Positions 25,894-34,089 of a DNA stretch of 35,283 nt are shown one piece after another (position 1 is the first letter of the stretch; every line of letters begins with the position of its first letter). Origin of the DNA: Pseudomonas sp. GM49 (lineage in GTDB: Bacteria; Pseudomonadota; Gammaproteobacteria; Pseudomonadales; Pseudomonadaceae); contig NZ_AKJL01000136.1 of the NCBI RefSeq assembly GCF_000282355.1, positions 1 to 35,283 of the forward strand, in the 5' to 3' direction. A program made the translations under genes and the position numbers. Under the pieces are notes generated by a model, which had not been told where the DNA came from, did not search any database, and saw nothing but the letters and a program-made list of their open reading frames with translations.

Positions 25894-27006
25894 ATGAAAC
25901 GTGTAGGTCTGATCGGTTGGCGCGGTATGGTCGGTTCCGTGCTCATGCAGCGGATGCTGGAAGAGCAGGATTTCGATCTTATCGAGCCGGTGTTTTTCAC
26001 CACTTCCAATGTCGGTGGCCAAGGCCCGTCCGTGGGCAAGGACATTGCTCCGCTCAAGGACGCTTACAGCATTGAAGAGCTGAAAACCCTCGACGTGATT
26101 CTGACCTGCCAGGGTGGCGACTACACCAGCGAAGTCTTCCCCAAGCTGCGCGAAGCCGGCTGGCAGGGTTACTGGATCGACGCCGCTTCCAGCCTGCGCA
26201 TGCAGGATGACGCGGTGATCGTTCTGGACCCGGTGAACCGCAAGGTCATCGACCAGCAACTGGACGCGGGCACCAAGAACTACATCGGCGGCAACTGCAC
26301 CGTCAGCCTGATGCTGATGGGCCTCGGTGGCCTGTTCGAAGCAGGCCTGGTGGAATGGATGAGCGCCATGACCTATCAGGCGGCCTCCGGTGCCGGCGCG
26401 CAGAACATGCGTGAACTGATCAAGCAGATGGGTGCGACCCACGCCGCTGTCGCCGATCAACTGGCCGATCCGGCCAGCGCGATCCTCGACATCGACCGTC
26501 GTGTGGCCGAAGCCATGCGCAGCGATGCGTATCCGACCGAAAACTTCGGCGTACCGCTGGCCGGCAGCCTGATCCCGTGGATCGACAAGGAACTGCCGAA
26601 CGGCCAGAGCCGCGAAGAGTGGAAGGCCCAGGCCGAGACCAACAAGATCCTCGGTCGCTTCAAGAGCCCGATACCGGTCGATGGCATCTGCGTGCGCATC
26701 GGCGCCATGCGCTGCCACAGCCAGGCGCTGACCATCAAGCTGAACAAAGACGTGCCGATCGCCGATATCGAAGGGCTGATCAGCCAGCACAACCCTTGGG
26801 TCAAGCTGGTACCGAACAGCCGTGAGACCAGCATTCAGGAGCTGAGCCCGAACAAGGTCACCGGCACCCTGAACATCCCGGTTGGCCGTCTGCGCAAGCT
26901 GAACATGGGTTCGCAGTTTGTCGGCGCGTTTACCGTCGGCGACCAGCTGCTGTGGGGCGCGGCCGAACCGCTGCGTCGCATGCTGCGGATCCTGCTCGAG
27001 CGTTGA
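25894..27006 (+). CDS. asd: Aspartate-semialdehyde dehydrogenase
   Basis: Asd reduces aspartyl-4-phosphate to aspartate semialdehyde with NADPH, the branch point to lysine/diaminopimelate, threonine and methionine, and so is normally essential for the cell wall. The 370-residue product is of the E. coli-like (type I) class: [19 protein letters not shown] at the start, catalytic Cys135 in [31 protein letters not shown] and the catalytic His275 in [16 protein letters not shown]. The ribosome site AAGGTG is about 8 nt before the ATG. It follows leuB after 66 bases and ends at a strong terminator. The next gene encodes a divergent homologue of a different Asd subclass. Confidence 0.98.
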   Translation: MKRVGLIGWRGMVGSVLMQRMLEEQDFDLIEPVFFTTSNVGGQGPSVGKDIAPLKDAYSIEELKTLDVILTCQGGDYTSEVFPKLREAGWQGYWIDAASSLRMQDDAVIVLDPVNRKVIDQQLDAGTKNYIGGNCTVSLMLMGLGGLFEAGLVEWMSAMTYQAASGAGAQNMRELIKQMGATHAAVADQLADPASAILDIDRRVAEAMRSDAYPTENFGVPLAGSLIPWIDKELPNGQSREEWKAQAETNKILGRFKSPIPVDGICVRIGAMRCHSQALTIKLNKDVPIADIEGLISQHNPWVKLVPNSRETSIQELSPNKVTGTLNIPVGRLRKLNMGSQFVGAFTVGDQLLWGAAEPLRRMLRILLER

Positions 27007-27025
27007 TCGTCTGAAGCAATGAAAG

Positions 27026-27058
27026 AACCCGTGCCTTGAAAGAGGTGCGGGTTTTTTT
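27026..27058 (+). terminator. Intrinsic terminator of asd
   Basis: A 10-bp stem (27026-27035 with 27044-27053, two G-T wobbles) closes an 8-nt loop and ends in seven T. This cuts asd from the following asd-like gene. Confidence 0.9.
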
Positions 27059-27100
27059 ATCCCTGACAGTCTGAAGTTTATTGGTTGCCCATACCGGCCT

Positions 27101-27193
27101 CTTCGCGGGCAAGCCCGCTCCCACAGTGTTCGGTGTCGAGCGCAAGGTTTGTGTACACCACTGAAACCTGTGGGAGCGGGCTTGCCCGCGAAG
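27101..27193. repeat. REP inverted pair between asd and the asd-like gene
   Basis: Perfect 26-bp arms at 27101-27126 and 27168-27193 with the GCGGGC core and a CGCGGGCAAG outer half. A 41-base centre separates them. Confidence 0.9.
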
Positions 27194-27287
27194 GGGCCAT
27201 CACAGGCACCACAAGGCCCGGCAGAATTGCCTGCATGCCACCCACCCGGTAAAGTGCCGCTCCCCCCGTTTCGCCAGAGGTAAAACC

Positions 27288-28298
27288 ATGAGCCAGACCA
27301 TTGATATTGCCGTGATCGGCGCCACCGGTACTGTCGGCGAAACACTCGTGCAGATTCTCGAAGAGCGCGATTTCCCGATCGGCACCCTTCACCTGCTGGC
27401 CAGCAGCGAGTCGGCCGGCAGCTCAGTACTGTTTCGCGGCAAGAACGTGCGGGTGCGGGAAGTCGATGAGTTCGACTTCAGCAAGGTGCAGCTTGGGTTT
27501 TTCGCGGCCGGCCCGGCGGTTTCATTGAGTTTTGCTTCCCGTGCGACCGATGCCGGTTGCTCGGTGATCGATCTTTCTGGGGCCTTGCCGGCCGAAAAGG
27601 CGCCGCAGGTCGTGCCTGAGGCCAACGCGCAGGTGTTGGCCGGCTTGAAAAAACCGTTTCAGGTCAGCAGTCCAAGCCCGTCGGCCACCACGCTGGCGGT
27701 GGTGCTCGCGCCGCTGATGGATTTGCTCGATTTGCAGCGCGTCAGCCTGACCGCCAGCCTGGCGGTATCGGCCCAGGGCCGCGAAGCTGTGAGTGAACTC
27801 GCCCGGCAAACCGCCGAACTGCTGAATGTGCGGCCGCTGGAGCCGAAATTCTTTGATCGGCAGATGGCCTTCAACCTGTTGGCCCAGGTCGGCAAACCGG
27901 ATGAGCAAGGTCATACACTGCTGGAAAAACGCCTGGTGCGTGAGCTACGCCAGGTCATGGCGCGGCCTTCATTGAAGATTTCCGTCACTTGCATTCAAGC
28001 CCCAGTGTTTTTTGGCGATAGCTATAGCGTGACCCTGCAGTCCGCGAGTGAAATCGACCTGGCGAAAATCAATGCGGCCCTGGAAGACGCAACCGGCATC
28101 GAACTGGTGGAAGCCGGCGATTACCCGACCCCGGTGGGCGATGCGGTAGGGCAGGATGTGGTCTACGTCGGTCGGGTGCGCACCGGTATCGACGACCTGA
28201 CGGAACTTAATCTGTGGCTGACATCAGATAACGTACGCAAAGGCGCCGCGCTGAACGCTGTGCAGCTGGCTGAGTTGTTGATTAAAGACCTGCTGTAA
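27288..28298 (+). CDS. Asd-like paralogue (USG-1 type), apparently non-catalytic
   Basis: The 336-residue protein has the aspartate-semialdehyde dehydrogenase fold: the NADP-binding start IAVIGATGTVGETLVQILEER and a dimerisation domain ending in VYVGRVR and WLTSDNVRKGAALNAVQLAELL. At the catalytic loop, where active enzymes of this subclass read NPNCST, it has SPSPSATT (128-135), with proline 131 in place of the nucleophilic cysteine. So it should not be an active dehydrogenase. Such paralogues lie beside asd, leuB, fimV and truA in many gammaproteobacteria (E. coli Usg next to truA) and have no settled role. AGAGG lies 7-8 nt before the ATG. It has its own unit: a terminator and REP pair precede it and a fimV promoter follows. 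Confidence 0.88.
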   Translation: MSQTIDIAVIGATGTVGETLVQILEERDFPIGTLHLLASSESAGSSVLFRGKNVRVREVDEFDFSKVQLGFFAAGPAVSLSFASRATDAGCSVIDLSGALPAEKAPQVVPEANAQVLAGLKKPFQVSSPSPSATTLAVVLAPLMDLLDLQRVSLTASLAVSAQGREAVSELARQTAELLNVRPLEPKFFDRQMAFNLLAQVGKPDEQGHTLLEKRLVRELRQVMARPSLKISVTCIQAPVFFGDSYSVTLQSASEIDLAKINAALEDATGIELVEAGDYPTPVGDAVGQDVVYVGRVRTGIDDLTELNLWLTSDNVRKGAALNAVQLAELLIKDLL

Positions 28299-28316
28299 AA
28301 GATACTTTGCAACAAT

Positions 28317-28346
28317 TTGTCGAATGATTCCGCGCGAGCCTATGCT
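28317..28346 (+). promoter_or_regulatory. Candidate sigma-70 promoter of fimV
   Basis: TTGTCG (28317-28322) and TATGCT (28341-28346) are 18 bases apart, giving a leader of about 150 bases before fimV. The rest of the 205-base gap holds nothing else that I can identify. Confidence 0.4.
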
Positions 28347-28503
28347 TGCCGGAATGCTGAAGGCGAGCCACCCTGCAGGGCTTTCCGGGGCATCAATGAA
28401 ATGACCGCGTGCGACGACCCTCGCCGTTGCGCGCAATGCCTTACGGCAGCGGCTATCAATACCTTCTCGCTGGCCGAGGAATGTTCAAACTAAGGATGAG
28501 CTA

Positions 28504-31134
28504 ATGGTTCAAGTTCGCAAACTGGTGTTAGCAATAGCGGCCGCCTCGGCGCTGTCCTCCGGTATGGCGCATGCCCTCGGGCTCGGGGAGTTGACCCTGA
28601 AATCGACGCTCAACCAGCCGCTGGTTGCGGAAATCGAGCTGCTCGATGTCAAGGATCTCACCGCCGCCGAAGTGGTGCCGAGCCTGGCTTCGCCTGACGA
28701 TTTCGCCAAGGCCGGTGTCGACCGCCAGGCGTTTCTCAATGACTTGACCTTCACCCCGGTGCTTAACGCCAGCGGCAAAAGCATCCTGCGCGTGACCTCC
28801 AGCAAGCCACTCACCGAACCCATGGTGAAGTTCCTGGTTCAGGTCATGTGGCCGAACGGCCGTTTGCTGCGCGACTACAGTGTGCTGCTCGATCCATCGA
28901 AATTCTCGCCGCAAGCCGCCGAGGCGGCTGCGCAACCCGCACCGACTTCATCCGTCGCCGCACCGGTCACCGGCGCGACCAAACCGTCCCAATACACCAC
29001 CACGCGGCGCGATACCCTGTGGGAAATCGCCGCGAAAGCGCGTAATGGCGGTTCGATCCAGCAAACCATGCTGGCCATCCAGGCGTTGAACCCGGACGCC
29101 TTCATTGACGGCAACATCAACCGCTTGAAAACCGGCCAGGTGCTGCGCCTGCCGGACCAGGCACAGAGCACGAGCCTGGCGCAACCCAAGGCCATTGCCG
29201 AAGTGGCCGCACAGAACTCGGCCTGGCGCCAGGGTCGCCGTTATGTGGCGAAACCCGGTGCAGGGCAGCAACAGCTTGACGCCACCAATCGCGCTCGCAC
29301 CGATGGTGCTCCGGCTCAAGCGGCCACCGACAAGTTGAGCCTGGTGTCTGCCGAGTCCGGCAAGAACCGTGGCAAAGGGGCTGCCGGAGATGCCAGGGCC
29401 CTCAGCAACAAGCTGGCGGTGACCCAGGAAAGCCTCGACACCAGTCGTCGTGACAACGCCGAACTGAAAAGCCGCATGGCCGACCTGCAAAGCCAGGTGG
29501 ACAAGCTGCAACGCCTGATCGAGTTGAAGAACAATCAACTGGCCAAGTTGCAGGCCGAGGGCGCGAATGGCGCACCAGACGCCGCAACGGCTCCGGCAAT
29601 GTCGGCCGAGCTGGCTCCCAGTCCGGCGGTAGCACCTGCTCCGGCTGAAACTGCGCCAGCGGCCACAGCGCCCGAGGCAACTCCGGCGCCGGCCGAGAAG
29701 CCCGTTGAGGCGACCTCGGGCACATCCGACGATCAGAAATTCAATGAGTTGCTGAGCAATCCGGTGCTGCTGGGCCTGGTAGGTGGCGGTGCGGTGATTC
29801 TGCTGCTCCTGCTGCTGTTGCTGGCGCGCCGCCGCAAAGCCCAGCAAGAAGCCGAAAAGCATCTGCGCATGGCCCGTGCCTTGGCCGAAGAACAGCCGTT
29901 CTCGGCCGATTTCGACTTGCCGGAAAGCAGCTTCGAAGGCCTTGAAGTTCCGTCGCCAAGCGTGAAGCTGGCGACTGCACCGACGCCAGCTCCCGCGCCA
30001 GCGCCGGTAATTGCTCCGGTCGTGATGACCACGCCGATCGCCGCGCCATTGGTGGCGCCGGCTGCCGAGTACTCCGACGACGTGCTGGGCCAGGCTCAGT
30101 CACACATCAATGCCGGCCGCCTGAACCAGGCTGCCGCGTTGCTGGAGGACGGCGTCAAGCAAGAGCCTCAGCGCAGCGACTTGCGCTTGAAACTGATGGA
30201 AGTCTACGGCCAGCAAGGCGATCGCGATGCGTTCGTCGGCCAGGAGCGTCAGTTGGTGGCCAATGGCGACAACTACGCCCAGGTTGAAAAGCTCAAAAGC
30301 CGCTTCCCGGCCATGGCGCTGGTGGCTGCCGGTGGTATCGCCGCAGCCGCCGTTGCTGCCGAACTGGACGCGCAATACGTCAAGGACCTGTTGCTCGATG
30401 AGCCGCAAGCACTGGCGCCAGAGCCAGAGCCAGTGCCGTTCGAGGATGACCTCGACAGCGCCTTCGACCTGAGCCTGGATGATCTGGACACGATTACGCC
30501 TGTGGCGCCTGCACCAGCACCAGCACCTGCACCGGAGCCTGAAGTGGCGGCGTTGCCGGATCTGGGAGAGTTCCCGCTGGACGACGATCTGAGCTTTGAG
30601 TCGGTGTTGCAGCAGCAGACTGAAATCAAGGAAAACCTCGACGACCTGTCGGACTTCGATCTTGACCTGGATCTCGGTGCGCAGCCGTCGCCGGCGATGC
30701 TGGCTGAAGACGATTTCCTTCTGGATCTGGATGAGGGAGTGAAGGATTTTCCAGTTGCCGAAACCCCGGCTGTTCCTGAGATCGCGCTGGATGATCTGGA
30801 ATTGCCGGCCGATTTCGATCTGTCGCTGGCCGACGAAATGGACGCGCCGGATGCGTTCGCGGCAGAGCTGGATGATGTCAACGCCGAGCTGGAGAGCTTG
30901 TCCAACAGCATCGGCGAGCCGACCTTTACCGAAGCTGATGCTGCACTGGGTGACGATGATGACTTCGACTTCCTCTCGGGTACTGACGAAGCCGCTACCA
31001 AGCTCGATCTGGCTCAGGCCTATATCGACATGGGAGACAGCGATGGCGCCCGTGACATCCTCAATGAGGTGGTAAGCGAAGGCAGTGCCGAGCAGAAGAG
31101 CGAAGCCAGGGAAATGCTTTCACGCCTGGCTTGA
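28504..31134 (+). CDS. fimV: FimV/HubP-type polar organising protein
   Basis: FimV is an inner-membrane hub at the cell pole needed for type IV pilus assembly and twitching; it binds peptidoglycan outside and pole-specific partners inside. The 876-residue product has a signal peptide (1-24, cut after AHA), the FimV N-terminal domain LGLGELTLKSTLNQPLVAEIELL (25-135), a LysM domain (about 163-217), a coiled coil (about 300-352), a Pro/Ala-rich linker, one membrane segment (417-441) followed by ARRRK, a TPR-like part near 525-600, a very acidic repeat-rich region and the conserved C-terminal FimV domain (LDLAQAYIDMGDSDGARDILNEV). AAGGA lies 7 nt before the ATG. The long acidic cytoplasmic part is usual for the family. 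Confidence 0.96.
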   Translation: MVQVRKLVLAIAAASALSSGMAHALGLGELTLKSTLNQPLVAEIELLDVKDLTAAEVVPSLASPDDFAKAGVDRQAFLNDLTFTPVLNASGKSILRVTSSKPLTEPMVKFLVQVMWPNGRLLRDYSVLLDPSKFSPQAAEAAAQPAPTSSVAAPVTGATKPSQYTTTRRDTLWEIAAKARNGGSIQQTMLAIQALNPDAFIDGNINRLKTGQVLRLPDQAQSTSLAQPKAIAEVAAQNSAWRQGRRYVAKPGAGQQQLDATNRARTDGAPAQAATDKLSLVSAESGKNRGKGAAGDARALSNKLAVTQESLDTSRRDNAELKSRMADLQSQVDKLQRLIELKNNQLAKLQAEGANGAPDAATAPAMSAELAPSPAVAPAPAETAPAATAPEATPAPAEKPVEATSGTSDDQKFNELLSNPVLLGLVGGGAVILLLLLLLLARRRKAQQEAEKHLRMARALAEEQPFSADFDLPESSFEGLEVPSPSVKLATAPTPAPAPAPVIAPVVMTTPIAAPLVAPAAEYSDDVLGQAQSHINAGRLNQAAALLEDGVKQEPQRSDLRLKLMEVYGQQGDRDAFVGQERQLVANGDNYAQVEKLKSRFPAMALVAAGGIAAAAVAAELDAQYVKDLLLDEPQALAPEPEPVPFEDDLDSAFDLSLDDLDTITPVAPAPAPAPAPEPEVAALPDLGEFPLDDDLSFESVLQQQTEIKENLDDLSDFDLDLDLGAQPSPAMLAEDDFLLDLDEGVKDFPVAETPAVPEIALDDLELPADFDLSLADEMDAPDAFAAELDDVNAELESLSNSIGEPTFTEADAALGDDDDFDFLSGTDEAATKLDLAQAYIDMGDSDGARDILNEVVSEGSAEQKSEAREMLSRLA

Positions 31135-31154
31135 GTGTTCGGTACGTTGTAAAC

Positions 31155-31187
31155 AAAGCGGCAGCCCATTGAGGCTGCCGTTTTTGT
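31155..31187 (+). terminator. Intrinsic terminator of fimV
   Basis: CGGCAGCC (31159-31166) pairs with GGCTGCCG (31173-31180), extended by A-T pairs, with a 6-nt loop and TTTTTGTTT after it. Confidence 0.88.
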
Positions 31188-31223
31188 TTGGCCGATGAAT
31201 TGATGTCGTTTGCTGAGGCCTCT

Positions 31224-31313
31224 TCGCGAGCAAGCCCGCTCCCACAAGAGATCGGCGCCAGACCCGGATGCCGGGAACACCCGAAAACTCTGTGGGAGCG
31301 GGCTTGCCCGCGA
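31224..31313. repeat. REP inverted pair between fimV and truA
   Basis: Arms of 23 bp at 31224-31246 and 31291-31313 with one mismatch: the left copy has the CGCGAGCAAG outer half, the right copy CGCGGGCAAG, so the pair joins two sequence variants of the family. Confidence 0.88.
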
Positions 31314-31342
31314 TGAGGCCGGAACAGTCAAAGGAGATCTCT

Positions 31343-31371
31343 CTGGCATCCCCGCCCAGCGGCCTTATAAT
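31343..31371 (+). promoter_or_regulatory. Promoter of truA with consensus TATAAT
   Basis: CTGGCA (31343-31348) and TATAAT (31366-31371) are 17 bases apart. The start of transcription would be near 31378, which bears on the choice of the truA start codon. Confidence 0.65.
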
Positions 31372-31406
31372 GCCCGCCTTTGCGTACATCATCAGGCTGT
31401 CCCTCC

Positions 31407-32261
31407 TTGGCAAATATAGATAACCCGGCCGCCGAAATGGCAGCCGACGGCTTTTTCCGGATCGCGCTGGGCGTCGAATACAAAGGCTCGCGCTACCGCG
31501 GCTGGCAGCGTCAGGCGTCCGGGGTGCTCACCGTGCAGGAAACCCTCGAAAACGCCTTGTCCAAAGTCGCTGACTCACCCGTTTCGCTGATGTGCGCAGG
31601 GCGTACCGACGCCGGGGTGCATGCCTGCGGACAGGTGGTGCATTTCGACACCCAGGTCGAGCGTTCGATGAAGGCCTGGACCATGGGTGCCAACATCAAC
31701 TTGCCCCACGACGTCAGTGTCAGTTGGGCCAAGGTCATGCCGGCGCATTTCCATGCGCGGTTCAAGGCCATTGCCCGGCGTTATCGCTACGTGATCTACA
31801 ACGATCAGATCCGCCCGGCGCACCTGAACGAAGAAGTGACCTGGAACCACCGCCCGCTGGACGTCGAGCGCATGGCCGAGGCTGCTCAATACCTGCTCGG
31901 CACTCATGATTTCAGCGCTTTTCGCGCCGGCCAGTGCCAGGCCAAGTCGCCTATCAAGGAACTGCACCACCTGCGCGTCACCCGTCACGGCAAGATGATC
32001 GTGCTGGATATTCGCGCCAGCGCCTTCCTGCATCACATGGTGCGCAACATTGCCGGTGTGCTGATGACCATTGGCGCCGGTGAGCGTCCGGTAGAGTGGA
32101 TGAAAGAGGTGCTGGAGAGCCGGATCCGGCGTTCCGGTGGCGTGACGGCGCATCCATTCGGGTTGTATCTGGTGCAGGTCGAGTACCGTGACGAGTTCGA
32201 ATTGCCCGAGCGTTACATCGGTCCACACTTCCTGACCGGCTTCTCGGAACTTGACGGCTGA
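31407..32261 (+). CDS. truA: tRNA pseudouridine(38-40) synthase TruA
   Basis: TruA makes pseudouridine at positions 38, 39 and 40 in the anticodon stem-loop of many tRNAs. The 284-residue product shows the catalytic motif CAGRTDAGVHACGQVVHFD with the essential Asp68, the RIALGVEYKGSRYRGWQRQ start, FHARFKAIARRYRYVIYN and the RASAFLHHMVRNIAGVL block. The start is uncertain: TTG 31407 gives an N-terminal length like relatives; TTG 31380 would be almost leaderless given the promoter at 31343-31371, and ATG 31437 would leave a short N terminus. None has a good ribosome site (only AGG near 31393). truA is followed 63 bases later by trpF, with a strong hairpin between. Confidence 0.95.
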   Translation: MANIDNPAAEMAADGFFRIALGVEYKGSRYRGWQRQASGVLTVQETLENALSKVADSPVSLMCAGRTDAGVHACGQVVHFDTQVERSMKAWTMGANINLPHDVSVSWAKVMPAHFHARFKAIARRYRYVIYNDQIRPAHLNEEVTWNHRPLDVERMAEAAQYLLGTHDFSAFRAGQCQAKSPIKELHHLRVTRHGKMIVLDIRASAFLHHMVRNIAGVLMTIGAGERPVEWMKEVLESRIRRSGGVTAHPFGLYLVQVEYRDEFELPERYIGPHFLTGFSELDG

Positions 32262-32284
32262 CGCCCTCGAACGCTTTTGTTACC

Positions 32285-32310
32285 ATCCGGGACTTTCCCG
32301 GATTTGTCTT
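32285..32310 (+). terminator. Hairpin with weak T tail between truA and trpF
   Basis: ATCCGGGA (32285-32292) pairs perfectly with TCCCGGAT (32296-32303) across a 3-nt loop, followed by TTGTCTT. It could be a partial terminator or attenuator in the trpF leader. Confidence 0.5.
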
Positions 32311-32324
32311 GGAGTTGTATCGAC

Positions 32325-32951
32325 ATGTCAGCCGTTCGCAGCAAGATCTGTGGGATTACCCGCATAGAGGATGCGTTGGCAGCCGTCGAGGCCGGGGCGG
32401 ATGCCATCGGGTTCGTGTTTTATGCCAAAAGTCCCCGTGCGGTGACGTTCCAGCAGGCGCGCTCGATCATCAAGGCGCTGCCGCCGTTCGTGACCACCGT
32501 GGGTTTGTTCGTCAATGCGAGCCGTTGCGAATTGGGCGAGCTTCTCGATGCGGTGCCCCTGGACTTGCTGCAATTTCACGGTGATGAAAGCGTGGCGGAT
32601 TGCGAGGGTTGGCACCGTCCGTACATCAAGGCGCTGCGGGTCAAGGCGGGTGATGACATCGCAGCGGCCTGTGATGCTTATGCCAGCGCCAGCGCAATCC
32701 TGCTCGATACCTATGTCGAAGGGGTACCCGGAGGAACCGGCGAGGCGTTTGACTGGTCACTGATACCGCAAGGCTTGAGCAAGCCGATCATTCTGGCGGG
32801 CGGTCTGACGCCGGATAACGTCGCCGAAGCGATTGCGCGCGTTCGGCCTTATGCCGTGGATGTCAGCGGCGGGGTAGAGGCGAGCAAGGGCATCAAGGAT
32901 CACGCAAAGATTCAGGCATTTATCAAAGCGGTACGCGGTAGCACCTGTTGA
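32325..32951 (+). CDS. trpF: Phosphoribosylanthranilate isomerase
   Basis: TrpF converts phosphoribosylanthranilate to CdRP in tryptophan synthesis. In pseudomonads it stands apart from the other trp genes, as here. The 208-residue beta/alpha-barrel has the catalytic KICGIT (Cys9) at the first strand, [28 protein letters not shown], the phosphate-binding [11 protein letters not shown] and the catalytic Asp in [20 protein letters not shown] 32325 is preceded by GGAG at 10-nt spacing; upstream in-frame codons to 32277 run through the hairpin and are not used. It is monofunctional, not fused to TrpC. Confidence 0.97.
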   Translation: MSAVRSKICGITRIEDALAAVEAGADAIGFVFYAKSPRAVTFQQARSIIKALPPFVTTVGLFVNASRCELGELLDAVPLDLLQFHGDESVADCEGWHRPYIKALRVKAGDDIAAACDAYASASAILLDTYVEGVPGGTGEAFDWSLIPQGLSKPIILAGGLTPDNVAEAIARVRPYAVDVSGGVEASKGIKDHAKIQAFIKAVRGSTC

Positions 32952-32954
32952 TGT

Positions 32955-32978
32955 GACGGCTGGCAGACTGCCGCCGTC
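32955..32978 (+). other. Hairpin after trpF
   Basis: GACGGC (32955-32960) pairs with GCCGTC (32973-32978) and GGCA with TGCC inside, one bulged T, without a T run. The rest of the 217-base gap to accD holds no gene or clear promoter that I can define. Confidence 0.4.
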
Positions 32979-33168
32979 CACTGCACTGTACAAAGCGGAT
33001 GCACTGCATACAGCAGGCAGATCCGAGGGTTTCTGGTTGCACGCAGGTCATGTTTCGCGCTGACCGTGGCAGTCCATCTACCCTCTTCGCACACATGAAT
33101 TTAGCGCTAGGGCATACACGGGGCCGCGAACCAGAGCGTTCGGGCCGCCGGTACTGGAGAAAGAAAGC

Positions 33169-34089
33169 ATGAGCAACTGGTTAGTAGACAAACTGATCCC
33201 TTCGATCATGCGTTCCGAGGTCAAGAAGAGCTCGGTGCCTGAAGGTCTTTGGCACAAATGCCCGTCTTGCGAGGCTGTGCTGTATCGTCCAGAGCTGGAA
33301 AAGACCCTGGACGTTTGCCCCAAGTGCAACCATCACATGCGTATTGGTGCCCGCGCCCGTATCGACATCTTCCTTGACGTTGAAGGGCGTACCGAACTGG
33401 GTGCAGACCTGGAGCCGGTCGACCGTCTGAAATTCCGCGACGGCAAGAAGTACAAGGACCGCCTGACCGCTGCACAAAAGCAGACCGGCGAAAAAGACGC
33501 GCTGGTGTCCATGAGCGGCACTTTGCTGGGCATGCCGGTCGTGGTTTCGGCGTTCGAGTTTTCCTTCATGGGTGGTTCGATGGGCGCCATCGTCGGTGAG
33601 CGTTTCGTTCGCGCCGCCAACTACGCCCTGGAAAAACGTTGCCCGATGGTCTGCTTCGCGGCTTCCGGCGGTGCGCGGATGCAGGAAGCGCTGATTTCCC
33701 TGATGCAGATGGCCAAGACCTCTGCGGTGCTGGCGCGTCTGCGTGAAGAAGGCATCCCGTTCATCTCCGTGCTGACCGATCCGGTCTACGGCGGCGTTTC
33801 CGCCAGTCTGGCGATGCTGGGCGACGTGATTGTCGGCGAGCCGAAGGCGTTGATCGGGTTTGCCGGTCCGCGTGTGATCGAGCAAACCGTGCGTGAAAAA
33901 CTGCCGGAAGGCTTCCAGCGTAGCGAGTTCCTGCTGGAGCACGGTGCCATCGACATGATCATCGACCGTCAGGAGCTGCGTCCGCGCCTGGGCAATCTGC
34001 TGGCGCAAATGATGGGCCTGCCGACGCCGAAGTTCGTTGCTGCACCCGTCGAGCCGATTGTGGTTCCGCCGGTGCCAGCCAGCCTATGA
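33169..34089 (+). CDS. accD: Acetyl-CoA carboxylase, carboxyltransferase subunit beta
   Basis: AccD with AccA transfers the carboxyl group from biotin-BCCP to acetyl-CoA, giving malonyl-CoA for fatty acid synthesis. The 306-residue product starts with the zinc ribbon [23 protein letters not shown] (residues about 28-50, four cysteines), which in E. coli also binds its own mRNA, followed by the crotonase-type carboxyltransferase domain with [42 protein letters not shown] and [31 protein letters not shown] lies just before the ATG. Its TGA overlaps the folC ATG by four bases. The order trpF-accD-folC is standard for the group. Confidence 0.98.
   Translation: MSNWLVDKLIPSIMRSEVKKSSVPEGLWHKCPSCEAVLYRPELEKTLDVCPKCNHHMRIGARARIDIFLDVEGRTELGADLEPVDRLKFRDGKKYKDRLTAAQKQTGEKDALVSMSGTLLGMPVVVSAFEFSFMGGSMGAIVGERFVRAANYALEKRCPMVCFAASGGARMQEALISLMQMAKTSAVLARLREEGIPFISVLTDPVYGGVSASLAMLGDVIVGEPKALIGFAGPRVIEQTVREKLPEGFQRSEFLLEHGAIDMIIDRQELRPRLGNLLAQMMGLPTPKFVAAPVEPIVVPPVPASL

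Noticed and set aside
24469..27345. 958-codon open frame on the minus strand opposite leuB and asd
   Set aside because: It covers two certain plus-strand genes and a REP region, and its translation has no family resemblance. Long antisense frames are common in G+C-rich DNA.
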